From Odontocerum albicorne (taxonomy: Eukaryota; Arthropoda; Insecta; Trichoptera; Odontoceridae), in contig OX463863.1 in NCBI GenBank assembly GCA_949825065.1, forward strand, positions 15,174,345-15,238,344: DNA of 64,000 nucleotides, written 5' to 3'. The translations under genes were made by a program, and so were the position numbers. The notes below the pieces were generated by a model that had not been told where the DNA came from, did no database searches, and saw only the letters and a program-made list of their open reading frames with translations. Shown here piece by piece: positions 45,600 through 57,765 of the stretch (position 1 is its first letter; the number at the start of each line of letters is the position of its first letter).

Positions 45600-47611
45600 C
45601 ATCTATTAAGGCAATCTGTGTTACAGAGCGAGAATTTGAGTCTATGGTTTTTTCTATGGAGTGTAACTGTCGGTAACATCATTTAACAATGGCGTATATC
45701 CTTCATATATAGGAATTGACGGCCATTATTCAAGAAGAACTGTCCATAAAGCATCACTTGGCACTGGCGTATATTCCTTCATATCCAGGAATTCACGGTC
45801 ATTATTCAAGAAGAAAACAACGCGTATCTGGCGAATACTCCATTACTTACGTACATGGCCAAGATGAAGTCATTGCGTATACTCTTCTCAGATATAAGAA
45901 TGCATGGCCATTATTCAGAAAGAATAGTGTTATTCCTGTCGAATTGATCTGTCCATTAGGTATTGAAAATATATGATTTATTTTGTCAATATTTTCGTTT
46001 TTGTGAGTTGATCATGTTTTTGATTTAGAGGTTCATTCTGACCGCTTCACGGTGATAGTATATCAGTGTGCGCTGCCTGATAAAGTGTCATTTTGTGTTT
46101 TAAAAAGGCATACTTTTACCTCAGTTCATTTTTACAGTTGATCTGCTGGGATAGCGTTACATCAGTACAATAGAGGTTTTACACTTTTTTCCATAAACTA
46201 TATTAGTTCTTTTACAAAAAAATCAAGTTGTTTGGTTCAAACTCTTCTTACTTTATACAAAAAATTACATTTTTACGTTATTTAAAAAAAAATCCTGTGG
46301 AAATCAAACTTTTTCTCACATTACAGAGAATTTACTTCTTTCTTTGGAATACTGCGAACTCTCTGAGTGAGGAAGACAATTTCCCCACGACAACTTAAGA
46401 AATCCTTCCACACCAGATAACTTCTTCCTGTTTTAACAATAAAATCATCAGCGAAGAGACACACATAACTAAAGCCTGTATAAAAACAAATAATAACCAC
46501 CCTTATTCAATGGAAACTCAAACCCGCCCCAACGGTAGGCAGCCCGCCACTCCTTGAGACTTGTAAATTGTCACTAAAAAAGTCAATTTCGACAATGCCA
46601 ACAAATTTATTTTCATTTGTTTTATAATCTGTTAAAGAAAAATAAATTATTCTGAGATTGCAAGTACCTACCTTGCATTTGTGGACTTGTTTTACTTCAA
46701 TTGGACGACTTTCTGAAATTAAATGATCGCGTCACGCAGTAGCTTCTGCGTTAGTGTTGTGTTTCATTTTCACTTCACCTTTACTGTATGTTTTCATTTT
46801 CGGCTTTACAGCATTGTGCGAGTTACATGGTTGATTTTTTTTATTGTATGTTTTTAATTATTGTTTTATACTGTGAACAAGTACTATGCCATCTGTTAAA
46901 TTGTAACTCTGTTCTTATTGTTATAAAAGGACAATATATATAGCACCATTTAGACAGCAGACACCCTCAAGGGTTATCTAATTCTGTATTTTAATTCACT
47001 ATTATTTGCCACTGACAATATTGCAAACTAAGTACGAGTATATATAAGTTGAGTGTAACGATAGGGCGGTAGTGGTTTTGACCATTAGATATGGTACTAC
47101 TCCGTATTTGTATATGTTCAGAAAAACATATTTGGTAAGAAAACCGCAGTAAAATTACCAAGGTCAGACAAACTACAAAAACACCATTAAAACTCTTCTG
47201 ATATGTGACAGTAACACATTAAGCTTTAGATGTAGTGTAATGCATGTGTCTAGTGTTCATACACCTCTGGAAAAGAAATCTACGCACACCACTAACAAAG
47301 AAGATTATTATATTATTTATAGTTTAGGCATTAACTTTGTGGAGGTTTAAAGACATTGTAATTTGTTTTATCAAACGCTGTTTATTTCACTTTATGTAAT
47401 TGTATAACCCAACAGGTTTCAAGGTTTTCACCTCTTCATCAGGGGTGCACAAGCAAGTCATGTCTTGTCAAATTATTAAGAAGATTATTATGTAGGAAAG
47501 ATTTCATTTACTAATATCAGGCATTGAATATAGTTTTATGCTTTCCTACGTGAAAGGGTAAACGTGTTATAAAATCATTGTTAAACTATTGCGAATGTTT
47601 CCAGGTCAGAG
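45600..47611 (+). repeat. Zinc-finger unit 5' flank, plus orientation, first copy
   Basis: Reverse-complement counterpart of the flanks of genes A-C: ctattaaggcaatctgtg near 45608, ggccattattcaagaag phrases, gtgcgctgcctgataaagtgtc near 46066, and the last 130 bp before the orphan exon 1. Its 46800-47300 part is duplicated at 49100-49500. A ~185-bp insert with a 14-bp target duplication (aagaagattattat) sits at 47303-47501. Confidence 0.7.
47303..47501 (-). mobile_element. Retroelement-like insertion with target duplication
   Basis: Direct repeats aagaagattattat at 47303 and 47488 flank the insert, and flanks B/C show the empty site. The insert matches the Penelope-associated terminal segment at 43490-43660. 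On the minus strand it contains CTGATGA (47442-47436), a GAGGT-GAAA-ACCTT stem-loop and GAAA (47420-47417), arranged like a hammerhead core. Confidence 0.6.
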
Positions 47612-47790
47612 ATGGATCCTCAGCTACACAAAAGTGCAGATGTAATGGTGAAAGAAGAAAAGGCAAAAGATGGAGATACTGCAGCAGTGTTCCCCCAGTA
47701 TGATATCAGTATACATGAGGCAGATATCAAACAGGAATGTGCGCAAGATATCAGCGCAGATTCCAGACATGTTGTTGATAATCCCACAGA
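47612..47790 (+). pseudogene. Orphan zinc-finger exon 1
   Basis: Starts MDPQLHKSADVMVKEEKAKD and continues through IHEADIKQECAQDISADSR to DNPTDH. The usual CCCAA|GT donor is lost at the end (gatcattattttg), so it cannot splice as in gene D. An acceptor-like TTTCCAG precedes the ATG. It is a tandem relative of gene D's exon 1, 2.0 kb upstream of it. Confidence 0.8.
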
Positions 47791-47795
47791 TCATT

Positions 47796-48959
47796 ATTTT
47801 GTCTTATTTTTTAAACTAATAAAAATATTGACTTCACTGAGAAAATAAAAAAACATTTTTTTGGGTATGATAGCTTTTATCTCAATGTTTCATGTGAGGA
47901 TATCCTAATAATTGAGGATAGAGTGCTGTAGGAATGTGGTGCATTGGGAACTTGATAAAGATAGTTGTCTAAAAATTTAAAGGTGAGAATTTAAAATAGT
48001 TTGGATTTAATTGACATCTAGAGTTAATTAATAAGGGAAAAAATATTTGAAGGATGTGTGAGAAAGGTAGTTATCAAGTGGATGCAGATGTTGAGACTTT
48101 GCAAAACATTTTGGGTAGTAGGTATTCTATAATAAATGACAAACAATATGAGATAACAAAAAAAAACTATGAACTAGTCATACTTGAAGGATTCCAAGGA
48201 AAGTTTGAATTAAAGGCATTTTGTCAAAAAAATGTTGCTCTACACTGTATATTACAATATATATTTTTGACTTGATACATATTATTAAATAAAATTATGA
48301 TGTTTACATATCAAAACGATATAAAATATTTTGGTTCATATTACATTAAGATAAAAAAAATATCATTCGTCGATGTAATTAACATGTTCTGGCTAAGCAA
48401 ATAATGTTTCTTAGAAATCCAAATAATGATAAGATACTTTTTAAATAGCCGTTTCACATTAATATGATATTTTCGAAAAAGAGTTCAAGTGATTTAATTT
48501 TCAGAACGTCGATAATTTTTTTGAAAACTTCAAACTTGCATTATAAAAATTGATTTAATAATTATAGTTTTTGATATTTTTTTAAAACAAAAATACAACT
48601 AACTGACATAAGTAGAGTAAAAATGAAAAATCACGTTCATAACACGTTTAAATAAAAATTGGAGCTTTTACGAGTTTAACGGATTATCAATACAATTTAA
48701 ATGAACAACTCTGATTTTAAATTATCTAAACTATTATATAATTTTAAAGACGATTGATTTTGATCAGAAAACAAACCATGTCAGAGGAAAAAAACTGATT
48801 AAGTAGTTATAAAAAATCCAATCCTTGTGCAATAATATATCGATAAAAGTAATATTCTCCGATAAAATGAATTCGAAAACCCGAGTTTAATTCTAAGGCT
48901 AATTTCAACAAAGACAACAAATTTCTTCTATATATCTGTTTGGGATTTTCATTTGTTTC
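47796..48959. other. AT-rich stretch, no recognised gene
   Basis: A 73-codon plus frame (48054-48275, MCEKGSYQVDADVETLQN...) has no family I recognise and may be chance. Nothing else is supported. Confidence 0.4.
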
Positions 48960-49611
48960 GTACGTCTGTTTGAGAAAAAATAATTCTTTATTTCGATTGG
49001 ATGACTTTAATAATTAGAATCCTCACATCACACAGTATCTTCTGCATTAATGTTAATTCATATTCACTTCACCATCACTGTATGTTTTCTTTTTTGGCTT
49101 TACATTGTATGTTAATAATTATTGTTTTATATTGTAAACACATACTGGGCCACCTGTTAAATTGTAACTCTGTTCTAATTATTAGACAGAAGACTCTCCT
49201 CAAGGGTGATCTAACTCTGAATAGAAATTCACTATTACTGGCCAATAAAAATATTACAAACTAAGTATATATAAGTTGAGTGTAACGATAGGAAGGTAGT
49301 GGTTGTGACCATTAGATAGGGTGCTACTCCGCATTTGTATATTTTCAGAAGAACATATTTGGTAAGAAAACCGAAATAAAATTACGAAGGGAAGACAGAC
49401 TATAAAAACATCTTTAAAACTCTTCCGATATGTGACAGTAACACATTAAACCTTAGTTATAGTGTAATGCATGTGTCTAATGTTCATGTAACATCATAAA
49501 TATTTTAAAAAGACCTCCCAAACTGAATATAGTTTTATGCCTCCCTACATCAAAAGGTTGAACGTATTATAAACTCAATGTCAAATTATTGTTAATGTTT
49601 CCAAGTTATAG
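48960..49611 (+). repeat. Zinc-finger unit 5' flank, second plus copy (gene D)
   Basis: Direct duplicate of about 46600-47300 (for example cacctgttaaattgtaactctg, tatataagttgagtgtaacg) followed by the last 150 bp before the ATG. The acceptor-like junction before the ATG reads ttccaagttatag, altered from TTCCAGGTCA. Confidence 0.75.
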
Positions 49612-52600
49612 ATGGATCCTCAGCTACACAAAAGTGCAGATGTAATGGTGAAAGAAGAAAAGGCAAAAAATGGAGATACTGCAGCAGTGTTCTCCCAGTA
49701 TGATATCAGTATACATGAGGCAGATATCAAACAGGAATGTGCGCAAGATATCAGCTCAGATTCCAGACATGTTGTTGATAATCCCACAGACCCAAGTAAA
49801 CTTAATAAACTCATATTGTTAAAATAAAATAAATATGTGAGATATTACAATGAATTAACTTACGTTGTATGAGTGGTGTTTAACCTACAGGTACACACCA
49901 CCTATATCATACCAGGCATGGATAAGGTGGTGTGTACTTTTAGGCCAGAATGCTTTTGACATTTTTATTTTGAAAAATATTGAAATCACAATAAGTGAAA
50001 CATTGATTAATCACGGTATGTTGATGTTCTGTTATGTTGTAAACCTCATTTGATTCAATTCAATGATTTTTTTCTGTCTCTAAATTGAATTCAAAGTTAT
50101 CACTACACTAAAATATGTAGAATATGAAACGCAATGCACAAATTTCTTTTCGTTCTTTATATAAATTTTTTAATCAAAACATAATGGTTGTCAAAGAAAA
50201 AAGACAATATGAGGATCAGAATTTATTTTAACAAGTGGCAAAAATATTCATGATGTACTACAGAGATTGCAATATCTTTACTAATTGTAAAAAATTAAAA
50301 CCATATGTTAAAGTGGTAATATAAACTCAACATTATTAACACTTATATAACCACACTGGCCTTTACGGTACTGATTAACATATGGATAATTCAGTGCTTG
50401 GCATTGAAACTGTTAAAAAATGAATCAATGTCACCTGAAGCCCATAAAATATAAGGCATTTATGCTGATGAGAACCAAATCATTGCCCTTATTTTTCTTC
50501 TGCCCCTAACTCGGAACTATTACATATATTAACTGCACCATCAATCTTCTTGAGCATTCAACCTAATAATCTTCTTGAGTCACATAATAGTAGCTAAAAA
50601 GCAATGCCATATTAAGATTATATAGCTCTATGAGTGCTGCGTTGACCTTATTGTCAGTTCAGAATTATTAACAGGTTTCAAGTTGTTGATAATATTAGGT
50701 CCTTACATATGAAATTGGCGTTTTGCCGTACTGGCAACTTTGATCTCAAATATCTTCTCTTTGGTTAGGAATTCCAAATTCAAATTTATACAGCTATTTA
50801 CTCAAGTATTTGTGTTACGAAAATTATAATTCATTTGTTTTTTCCTCAATTGTTTTTTTTCTTTGCGTCACTCAGTTTACAAAATGGAAAACTTGAAATA
50901 TCGCGTTATTTACGAGTACGAGTTCCACCGTGGCACCAGTGCTGCAGAAACGGCTCGAAGGATTAATGATGTGTATGGCGACGGTGCCGCAAAAGAAAAC
51001 ACAGTGCGTTTTTGGTTCCAACGTTTTCGTTCTGGAAATTTCGACCTGCAGAAGAAGCCCCGTGGACGGCCGGAGACCAAAGTTGATAATGAAGAATTGA
51101 AGGCTATTGTGGAAGCGGATCCATCGCAAACCACGTCCGAGTTAGCTGCAGGCTGCGGTGTTAGTGATAAAACTGTTTTAATCCACTTGAAGCAAATTGG
51201 GAAGGTGAAAAAGCTTGAAAGGTGGGTACCTCACGAATTGAGTGAAGCAAATCAACAAACGCGCGTTGACTGCTGCGTTGCATTACTCAACCGGCACAAT
51301 AATGAAGGGATTTTGAATCGAATCATTACCTGTGATGAAAAGTGGATCCTGTATGATAATCGGAAGCGCTCATCGCAATGGCTGAACCCTGCCGAACCAG
51401 CCAAACCATGCCCCAAGCGAAAATTGACTCCAAAAAAGTTACTTGTGAGCGTTTGGTGGACTAGTGCTGGTGTCGTTCACTACAGCTTTCTTAAATCTGG
51501 CCAGACGATTACGGCAGATGTCTATTGTCAGCAACTGCAAACCATGATGGAAAAGCTAGCTGCTAAACAACCGAGGCTGGTTAATCGCTCTAGGCCACTG
51601 CTGCTTCATGATAACGCTAGACCACACACTGCACAACAGACGGCTACCAAATTAGAAGAGCTTCAATTGGAATGTCTAAGACATCCACCGTACTCTCCGG
51701 ACCTTGCCCCAACAGATTACTATTTTTTTCGAAATTTGGATAACTTCTTGCAAGGGAAAAAATTCAACTCCGATGGGGCAGTCCAAACCGACTTCAAAGA
51801 TTTTATTGATTCCCGTCCGAATGGTTTTTTTAGTAAAGGGATCGATGAACTACCTATGAGATGGCAAAAGTGCATAGATAGCAATGGTACATACTTTGAT
51901 TAAATAAATATATTATATTAAAAAAAAATCAACTTTATGTTCCTCCCAAACAAAACGCCAATTTCATATGTAAGGACCTAATATATAGTATTATCTATTT
52001 GTTTTATTACTTCGAAAGATTTAAACATGTATGTTTTTTTCATAGATATTAAAGCCCAGCCATCCTATGATAGATTCAATGAAGAAATTACCTTAGTAAT
52101 GAGTTCACCAAGGCAATCCTATGATTTGGAATTGGAAATTTGTTCAGATTTTTTCATGAAAGAAGAAAATGTACCAGAGGATTCTGCACCAGTATTACCT
52201 GATTTTGCTATGGACATACAGGAAGCGGATATAAAAAAGGAATGTGCTCGATCCAGTAACACAGAGACTTTCATTGTAATCTGAATAAGTTTTCGCTTAT
52301 TCATTAATTCTTAACAACATAATTTTTTATTTGGTTTGAAATAGCATTCAAGTTAAGCCGTAGCGCAAATAATAAAGTTAAAATATTTTTATCTTAATTC
52401 TGTAATTTTTTTCTTAGTTAACAATTTAATACAAGTTTATTGTCGTATTTTCATATATTTTTAGATTCAGGTGATATGGGCAACATTTATAAAAATAATC
52501 CATCTCGACAGAATTCCTATGGCTGTGGAAATTGTTCACAGACATTGTCACGAAAATATAAATTAAGAGACCATGAAAACTTTCATAGTGGAGAGAAGCC

Positions 52601-53483
52601 TTACAGCTGTGGACAATGTGATAAGACATTCTCACAAAAAAGAGTATTTAAGTCTCATGAAAGAATTCATAGTGGAGAGAAGCCTTACAGCTGTGGACAA
52701 TGTGATAAGACATTCTCACAAAAACGCCTTTTAAAATCTCATGAAAGGATTCATAGTGGAGAGAGGCCTTACAGCTGTGGACAATGTGATAAGACATTCT
52801 CACGAAAAAATGTTTTGAATTCTCATGAAAGGATTCATAGTGGAGAGAAGCCTTACAGCTGTAGACAATGTGATAAGACATTCTCACGAAAAGATGTTTT
52901 GAATTCTCATGAAAGGATTCATAGTGGAGACAAGCCTTACAGCTGTGGACAATGTGATAAGACATTCTCACTTAAAAGTAATTTAAAATCGCACGAAAAG
53001 ATTCATAGTGGAGATAAGCCTTACAGTTGTGGACAATGTGATAAGACATTCTCACAAAAACGCCTTTTAAAATCTCATGAAAGGATTCATAGTGGAGAGA
53101 GGCCTTACAGCTGTGGACAATGTGATAAGACATTCTCACAAAAAAATGTTTTGAATTCTCATGAAAGGATTCATAGTGGAGAGAAGCCTTACAGCTGTGG
53201 ACAATGTGATAAGACATTCCCACGAAAAGATAATTTAAAATCTCATAAAAGGGTTCATAGTGGAGAGAAGCCTCGCAGCTCTGGACAATGTGGTAAGACA
53301 TTTTCACAAAAAGTAATTACCTCAGTAATGAGTTCACAAAGGCATTCATGTGATTTGGAAATTCGTTCAGATTTTTTCATCAAAGAAGAAAATGTACCAG
53401 AGGACACTGCACCAGTATTACCTGATTTTGCTATGGACATACAGGAAGCGGATATAAAAACGGAATGTGCTCGCATGGAATAA
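49612..53483 (+). CDS. C2H2 zinc-finger protein, gene D, with acidic C-terminal fusion
   Basis: Exon 1 49612-49795, exon 2 52046-52255, exon 3 52465-53483; phase 1 throughout; 1413 nt, 470 residues. Exon 1: MDPQLHKSADV, VKEE, IKQE. Exon 2: AQPSYDRF, FFMKEEN, IKKE; it is shorter, using a donor at CCA|GTAACA that keeps phase, because the usual ACAA|GTGAGT end is missing. Exon 3: NIYKNNPSRQ, nine complete fingers (QKR, RKN, RKD-type helices) and a tenth with one cysteine lost (RSSGQC). From 53313 the frame runs into a second exon-2-like stretch (VMSSQRHSCDLEI, FFIKEENVPEDTAP, IKTE) and stops, so the protein has acidic ΨKxE regions at both ends. This fits unequal crossover between neighbouring units. 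Intron 1 contains a mariner. The donor of exon 2 is the least certain part. Confidence 0.78.
49887..49941 (+). other. Conserved intron-1 inverted repeat, gene D
   Basis: Plus-strand copy of the 55-nt hairpin, 91 nt inside intron 1. The GTACACACCACC core of both arms is kept while inner stem bases differ from genes A-C, and the arms still pair. Confidence 0.75.
50695..51981 (+). mobile_element. Apparently intact mariner in gene D intron 1
   Basis: A 1287-bp element with 31-bp perfect terminal inverted repeats beginning TTAGGTCCTTACATATG, flanked by TA on both sides (50693-50694, 51982-51983). It carries one uninterrupted transposase frame and no visible defect. It is inserted between exons 1 and 2 of gene D, in the same orientation as the gene. 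Confidence 0.95.
50863..51903 (+). CDS. Mariner transposase, full length
   Basis: 346 codons from the first ATG; the likely start is the second ATG, 50884 (MENLKYRVIYEYEF), giving 339 residues, the family norm. N-terminal helix-turn-helix domain with TVRFWFQRFRSGNFDLQ and KPRGRPETK; linker WVPHEL; catalytic core with TCDEKWILYDN (first Asp), LLHDNARPHTA (second) and HPPYSPDLAPTDYYFF, where 34 residues separate the second and third Asp (DD34D); C-terminal RWQKCIDSNGTYFD. The sequence resembles the Hsmar1/SETMAR (cecropia) group closely, and differs from the Mos1-like and irritans-like copies elsewhere in the window. It cuts and pastes its own element at TA. All catalytic residues are present, so activity is plausible. 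Confidence 0.95.
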   Translation: MRHSVYKMENLKYRVIYEYEFHRGTSAAETARRINDVYGDGAAKENTVRFWFQRFRSGNFDLQKKPRGRPETKVDNEELKAIVEADPSQTTSELAAGCGVSDKTVLIHLKQIGKVKKLERWVPHELSEANQQTRVDCCVALLNRHNNEGILNRIITCDEKWILYDNRKRSSQWLNPAEPAKPCPKRKLTPKKLLVSVWWTSAGVVHYSFLKSGQTITADVYCQQLQTMMEKLAAKQPRLVNRSRPLLLHDNARPHTAQQTATKLEELQLECLRHPPYSPDLAPTDYYFFRNLDNFLQGKKFNSDGAVQTDFKDFIDSRPNGFFSKGIDELPMRWQKCIDSNGTYFD

Positions 53484-53815
53484 TGAGTGAGTATCATTAT
53501 TTTAATTGTTATCTGAATTTTTTTCACTTCTTCATTAAATTCTTAACTACACGATTTTTTAATTTGGTTTGAAATAAGATTCAAGCTAAGCCTTTGCGCA
53601 AATAATAAAGTTATAATATTTTTATTTTATTCAACTCTATAAAAAAAAATTCTTCGTTAACAATTCAATACAAGTTAATTGTTGTATGAATAAAAAAAAT
53701 ATAATTTGAGAAATGCTTTATTGCATAAAGAACTAAGTTCTATCTTTTTAACCCTTCAATATTCAAAAAAGTATATGATTCAGAGTTTTTTTTCTTAATT
53801 TTCATATATTTTTAG
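53484..53815 (+). other. Intron-like spacer between fused exon 2 and broken exon 3
   Basis: After the fused exon-2-like tail, a GTGAGT donor (near 53487) and a TTTTTAG acceptor (53809-53815) are retained as in an ordinary unit intron 2. This shows that the region is the remains of a second unit, whose exon 2 became the tail of gene D. Confidence 0.6.
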
Positions 53816-53945
53816 ATTCAGGTGACATGGACAACATTTACAAAAATAATCCGTCTGGAGAAAATTCCTATGGTTGTGGAAATTGTTCACAGACATTCTC
53901 ATTGCCTTTTTAAATCTCATGAAAGGATTCATAATGGAGAGATTC

Positions 53946-54919
53946 ATAGTCGACCGAGCTAGATTCTACTCTGGGGGAGTCTGCTTCTTCGTTTACAACA
54001 GTAAAATATCGGGTGGCAGAGTTTAAACAAGGCCGTACGAGCTGCCAAGACGAACATCGCAGTGGTCGACCAAATGAGGTGACCACGCCAGAAATGGTAA
54101 AAAAATCCACAAAATGGTATAGGATGACCGTTGATTGAAAGTACGCGAGCTAGCAGACATGGTAGGCATTTCAAAAAGTGCTGTACATCGCATATTGACT
54201 GAAAATTTGGACATGAGAAAGCTGTGCGCAAGATGGGTGCCGCGTGTACTCACAATGGAACAAAAACAGCGTCGTGAGGATGTTTCAATCGAGTGTTTGG
54301 CGATGTTTCACAGCAATAAAGCCGAGTTTTTGCGTTGATTCATAACCATGGATGAAACATGGGTCCATCACTTCACACCTGAGACGAAGGAACAGTCAAA
54401 ACAATGGACTGAAAGGGGAGAATCGGCTCCAAAAAAGGCGAAGACAGTTCCATCTGCAGGCAAGGTCATGGCGTCAGTTTTTTGGGATGCGCGTGGGATA
54501 ATTTTCATTGATTATCTTCAAAAAGGAAAAACAATCAACGGCGAGTATTATGCGAACTTATTGCAGCGTTTGAGTGATGAAATCAAGAAAAAAAGTGTTG
54601 TTGTATCAAGACCATGCACCAGTTCACACATCCGTTATCGCGGTGGCAAAAATCAATGAATTAAAGTTCGAATTGCTTCCTCATGCGATTTAGCCCCCTC
54701 GGATTATTTTCATTTACCAACAATGAAGAGGTGGCATCTGCGGTTGATGGCTATTTTGAGGCGCTCGACGGTTCTCACTATAAACAGGGTATCGAAGCTA
54801 TTGAACATCGCTGGAAAAAGTGTGTCGAGCTGAAAGGAGACTATGTTGAGAAATAAAAATATTTTTCCCAAATTTTTTGTGTTTTCTTTGTTAGTCAGGT
54901 ACTTTTGGGATTACCCTCG
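53946..54919 (+). mobile_element. Irritans-like mariner, 5'-truncated
   Basis: Plus-strand transposase remnant: FKQGRTSCQDEHRSGRP, LKVRELADMVGISKSAVHRI, MRKLCARWVPRVLTMEQKQ, FITMDETWVHHFTPETKE (first Asp), ASVFWDARGIIFIDYLQKGK, a frameshifted QDHAPVHTS-like region (second Asp site) and SPS/DYF around 54700, ending KKCVELKGDYVEK near 54855. Only the right inverted end is recognisable (ggattaccctcg, followed by TA at 54920). Stops and frameshifts make it dead. It interrupts a finger exon. Confidence 0.8.
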
Positions 54920-55051
54920 TAATATGTTATGCAGCTGTGGATATTGTCCAAAAAAATGTCATTAAAGGATTCAAAGTAGAAAGAAACTTGACACCTGTGG
55001 ACAGTGTGGAAAGCAGTCTCAAACAATAGAAGTTGAATACTCGTAGACCAT

Positions 55052-57765
55052 TTAACTCGTCCAGTGCTGAGAACACGCGTGGCGTGTCCATGTGAACATC
55101 GGCTTCATGCTCAGAACACGCGCGGCATGTCCATGCCTAAATATTGTTAGTATATTACATCAGCATATGATATTCGTCATTATTTCGGAAGATTCCGAGC
55201 ATTCGGGCGTTTGCGCATGTGCAACGCATTGTAAAGTTGAGGTTACACCCGCAGTTGTAAATAATATTTTTTCTAGTTCTTATTCCGTTTGTTTTCATTG
55301 TGAGACTTGATAATAAAAATAATTGGACTATTTCTCTAGCGCTGTTTTGTGAGAAGGTTACTCACTGCAAGGGATATTTTGTTTATGTTTTCTAGTTATT
55401 TTCAATTTTGAATGAGTGACATAGTGAATTGTGAGCAAAAATAAGTGCCTTTTGAAAAATATATTATAGTAATTGGTGTATACATAGTGATATTTAGTAT
55501 CATATAAGTTTCCTTTTTGATTTTACGAAAAAAAATACGTTTACCTTGAAAAATGGATCGCCCATCGAGCTCTAAAAGACAAAAGATTGAGGATGATATG
55601 GATGATTCATTTAGTGACGTTAGTGATGAGGAATTCACCATCATCAAGGACGATTCTGAATTTGAGTCAGATATTGAAAATGATGACAATATTCAAATTC
55701 AAACTGTTTCACAAACATCTAGAACACCAGATGTTAGCTCTACGCAATGGTCGAATATAAAAAAACAACCAGCCTCTATACCATTTTCAAAAATACCCGG
55801 GTTGAAAATTGAGATGTCAAGTAAAGAACCAATAGATTATTTTGATTTGATTTTCAATGAAGATTTGTACAATCTTGTAACAACCCAAACTAATTTGTAT
55901 GCTGTTTAAGTATTGTCGAAATCAGAAGGTGATACAAGCAGAATCACGCGATGGAAAAATGTCACTAAAGACGAAATGAGGGTGTGGCTGGGTTTACTAC
56001 TACACACCGGAACAATACGTTTGAACCGGTTGAGTGACTACTGAAATACGAACTACCTATTCAATTTACCGGCATTTTCACAATTCATGTCAAGAGATAG
56101 ATTTTTACTCATCTTACGGCACTTCATTTTAACAATAATGAAGAAGATCTGTCGAGCTTGGCAAGTCAGGGCATTGATTGATTTTTTCAATGGAAGTGAT
56201 TTATGATCCACACAGACAACTATCGATAGATGAATCATTGGTTCTTTGGAGAGGCCGATTGATTTTTCGCCAATATATAAAAGGCAAAAAGGCCAAGTAT
56301 GGTATAAAACTTTACATGTTAGGGGAATCAAGTGGATTGGCCGTAAAAATAATTGTATATGGTGGATCATCAGATGAAGAGTTAGATGGCAAAAGCCACA
56401 CTAATAAATTCGTTCAGAAATTGCTAGAGGGGAAGACGGGAGCCGGATATTCAGTTTACATGGATAATTTCTATAATAGCGTTCCTCTTACAAAAAAAAT
56501 ATTGAACCAAAACACATATGTCACAGGAACACTACGAGCAAATAGAAAAGAAAACCCGATCGATGTTATAAATAAAAAACTAAAGAAAGGAGAAAGTGTG
56601 AGTCAGTACACAGAAAATGGTATATGTGTTACCAAATGGAAAGACCGCCGAGAAGTCTTTATGATTTCTTCTGAATTTGATGGGGAGCTGTCTGATAGTA
56701 AAAACCGACATGGTCAAGTGGTCACCAAACCAAATATGGTAATAAATTACAACAATCATATGGGTGGTATAGACTATCATGACCAGATTTTAGCTTACTA
56801 CCCATGCAAAAGGAAAACATTACGTTGGTACAAAAAGTTGGCCATTCATCTATTCCAGACAATGTTATTGAATTCTTGGCATTTACACAATGCATACAAT
56901 TCACAGAAAATGCCGTTGTATGATTTCAGGCTATTTATAATAAAAAAATTACTAGGTCCACCTCCATCATCAATTCCGAGACAAACAGTACAATCAAAAA
57001 TCAAGATACATCTGCCGAAGTTTTGTGAAAAAGACACTGATAATAAAATCAAAAGACGCAGATGTAGGCAATGCTGGGATACAGCTAAGAAAAGAAATGC
57101 TTCATTATTCTTTTGTCCAGATTGCCCCACACAACCTGGTCTTTGTTTGGATCCTTGTTCCCAACTTTACCACAAATATTAAATTATTTAAAAAAAAATA
57201 TTGTGTACACCTAATTAGTAAGTATATTTTTCTGTTGGTTTTTATAAAATATTGTTTTTTTTTGTAATATAATGTTGTTCGAAAAATGTCATAAAAACCT
57301 CCATTCAATACCATTACGGTATGCGTCAAAATACCGACATCACTCTTATCACACAAAAAAGTCACTCAAGTACGTTTGATAAAAATAAAAAAAGACTGGG
57401 TATCTCATTTTGCGCCGAATTACCAATGGACAAAATAAAAATAACATAAAAATAAACACATTTGAAAAAGGACAAAAAAATATTTGCTTGAAAATTTTTA
57501 ATTTATTTGACAATATTTTTTACATGTGTAACCCCACCTTTACAGCTCACCCCACGCTCTGATTCGTCGATCGCATTTTTGAACCGGTGTAAAAGGGTAT
57601 GATGTATAAATGATATATATAAACAAATTCTATATTTATGAATATACATTTTCTTAAATGTAAAATTTGTTTTACTTCCGTGAAAATATCACGGCCTGTA
57701 ACTATTCAAATATATTGCGCACTGATTGGCTGTTGTGGAAATTGTCTCAGCAGTGAAAGAGTTAA
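55052..57765 (+). mobile_element. piggyBac element inside the finger exon
   Basis: A 2714-bp element flanked by TTAA (55052-55055, 57762-57765) with ends TTAACTCGTCCAGTGCTGAGA and TTAACTCTTTCACTGCTGAGA (inverted). It belongs to a different piggyBac family from the 34376 and 39033 elements. Confidence 0.85.
55553..57183 (+). pseudogene. piggyBac transposase, frameshifted
   Basis: N-terminus MDRPSSSKRQKIEDDMDDSF (acidic) to a TAA at 55907; the frame continues with TSRITRWKNVTKDEMRVWLG, another stop near 56041, then FNLPAFSQFMSRDRF. Two indels near 56130-56175 precede the long open part 56178-57182, which has LSIDESLVLWRGR, VYMDNFYNS, MGGIDYHDQ (all four catalytic Asp) and the cysteine-rich end RRRCRQCWDTAKKR, FFCPDCPTQPGLCLDPC. 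About 540 codons in total. It is inactive as it stands. Confidence 0.85.

Noticed and set aside
48054..48275. 73-codon plus frame between the orphan exon 1 and gene D
   Set aside because: No family recognised, no splice or repeat support; kept only as a note in the gap entry.
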